A DNA stretch of 64,000 nucleotides. Source: Algoriphagus lacus (GTDB taxonomy: Bacteria > Bacteroidota > Bacteroidia > Cytophagales > Cyclobacteriaceae). Made by a program: the position numbers and the translations under genes. Location: positions 1 to 64,000 of the forward strand of contig NZ_QXML01000003.1 in assembly GCF_003583985.1 (NCBI RefSeq), read 5' to 3'. Under the pieces are notes generated by a model. That model was given only the letters and a program-made list of their open reading frames with translations, ran no database searches and was not told where the DNA came from. Of the stretch, positions 63,396-64,000 are shown one piece after another. Within the stretch, counting starts at the first letter, position 1; the number at the start of each line of letters is the position of its first letter.

Positions 63396-64000
63396 ATGGC
63401 TTGGTTTAAAAGAACTGACAAAGGCATCAAGACCTCTACCGCAGAGAAAAAAGATGCCCCCGATGGGCTTTGGTTTAAGACTCCAAACGGTAACATTATT
63501 CATACCCGGGAGCTCAAAAGCAACTCCTACGTCTGCCCTGACGATGATTTTCATGTTAAAATCGGATCCAAAGAGTACTTCGAAATCCTTTTTGACAACA
63601 ATAAATTCACCGAGCTGGACGCAAATATGAAGTCCGGAGACCCACTGAAGTTTGTCGATACTAAACCGTACTCTTCCAGGATCGATGCTACTATTAAGAA
63701 AACCGAGTTAAATGATGCAGTACGCACTGCTCATGGAAAAATGAACGGGTTGGAAATAGTAGTCGCTTGTATGGATTTCAATTTTATTGGGGGATCAATG
63801 GGATCTGTAGTGGGTGAAAAAATCTCCAGAGCGATTGATTTTTCGCTCAAAAATAAAGTTCCGTTCCTTATGATCTCCAAATCGGGCGGTGCACGAATGA
63901 TGGAGGCGGGTTTTTCCCTGATGCAAATGGCAAAGACTTCCGCAAAACTGGCTTTGCTTGACCAGGCTGCTATTCCTTACATTTCACTTTTGACTGATCC
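63396..64000 (+). CDS. accD: Acetyl-CoA carboxylase carboxyltransferase subunit beta (partial, runs off the window)
   Basis: The first 201 codons, starting [20 protein letters not shown]. Transferase core motifs appear: [62 protein letters not shown]. The enzyme makes malonyl-CoA with AccA. The N-terminal zinc ribbon of E. coli AccD (two CxxC pairs) is not present: the equivalent segment reads [10 protein letters not shown] ... YVCPDDDFH with a single Cys47. The same loss occurs, as I recall, in other Bacteroidota. The stop lies beyond base 64000. Confidence 0.95.
   Translation, partial: MAWFKRTDKGIKTSTAEKKDAPDGLWFKTPNGNIIHTRELKSNSYVCPDDDFHVKIGSKEYFEILFDNNKFTELDANMKSGDPLKFVDTKPYSSRIDATIKKTELNDAVRTAHGKMNGLEIVVACMDFNFIGGSMGSVVGEKISRAIDFSLKNKVPFLMISKSGGARMMEAGFSLMQMAKTSAKLALLDQAAIPYISLLTD

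Noticed and set aside
1..64000. Defence island, prophage or transposon
   Set aside because: No transposase, integrase, restriction-modification, toxin-antitoxin or phage structural genes seen, and the genes are mainly chromosomal housekeeping.

Overview
The window looks like chromosomal DNA of a Bacteroidota bacterium, most likely order Cytophagales near Cyclobacteriaceae/Algoriphagus (an inference from gene content, with no 16S in the window). Supporting signs are T9SS sorting tails on secreted proteins, an Oar-like TonB receptor, promoter -7 boxes of the Bacteroidota form TAnnTTTG, Rho and IF-2 with long disordered insertions, an AccD lacking the usual zinc ribbon, and lineage-typical families (DUF4105/Lnb, DUF6266, DUF3179). 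Nearly all of it is ordinary chromosomal sequence. I see no prophage, integrase, transposase, CRISPR array or rRNA.

Layout. 1-5.1 kb: tail of an OmpA-type protein, rluF, an M23 peptidase, aspS and a YhhN-type membrane enzyme. 5.4-9.9 kb: a 1096-aa Oar-like TonB-dependent receptor and a DUF481 outer-membrane protein. 10.0-16.4 kb: one transcription unit of an alpha/beta hydrolase and a complete RND efflux pump (periplasmic adaptor, HAE1-type permease, TolC channel). 16.4-23.3 kb: an MltF-like lytic transglycosylase, a RidA/GntP pair, a T9SS-secreted protein and a probable lipoprotein N-acyltransferase (Lnb family). 23.3-28.0 kb: uvrB, an AlbA/Schlafen-domain protein, a PLP-dependent deaminase/desulfhydrase and rluD, the last two driven by back-to-back promoters.

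28.0-29.1 kb is the most unusual stretch. This AT-rich kilobase has no protein gene but holds two nearly identical tRNA-like RNAs. Each has a full set of cloverleaf arms, an approximately 55-nt variable region whose core differs between the copies, and its own terminator. A degenerate third T-arm lies between them. 29.1-41.0 kb: a 1451-aa AsmA/DUF748-like protein, an 1836-aa glycine-rich T9SS adhesin-like protein with a perfect 495-bp direct repeat in a 531-bp tandem unit, a DUF6266 protein, and a cluster of short GC-rich hairpins resembling a REP element.

41-64 kb is housekeeping: rho, recO (with a palindromic repeat immediately upstream), tdk, a 2Fe-2S ferredoxin, the cell-shape operon mreB-mreC-mreD-mrdA-rodA on the minus strand, and the translation/transcription operon rimP-nusA-infB on the plus strand. 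It ends with small membrane and secreted proteins, a vanadium-haloperoxidase/PAP2-fold lipoprotein beside an outer-membrane barrel, a DUF3179 protein, cstA and the start of accD.

Functional coherence: most units serve the envelope (outer-membrane receptors, efflux, peptidoglycan hydrolases, lipoprotein maturation, elongasome) or RNA and translation (two pseudouridine synthases, aspS, rho, nusA, infB, rimP). Gene calls rest on reading motifs in the translations. No database search was run.
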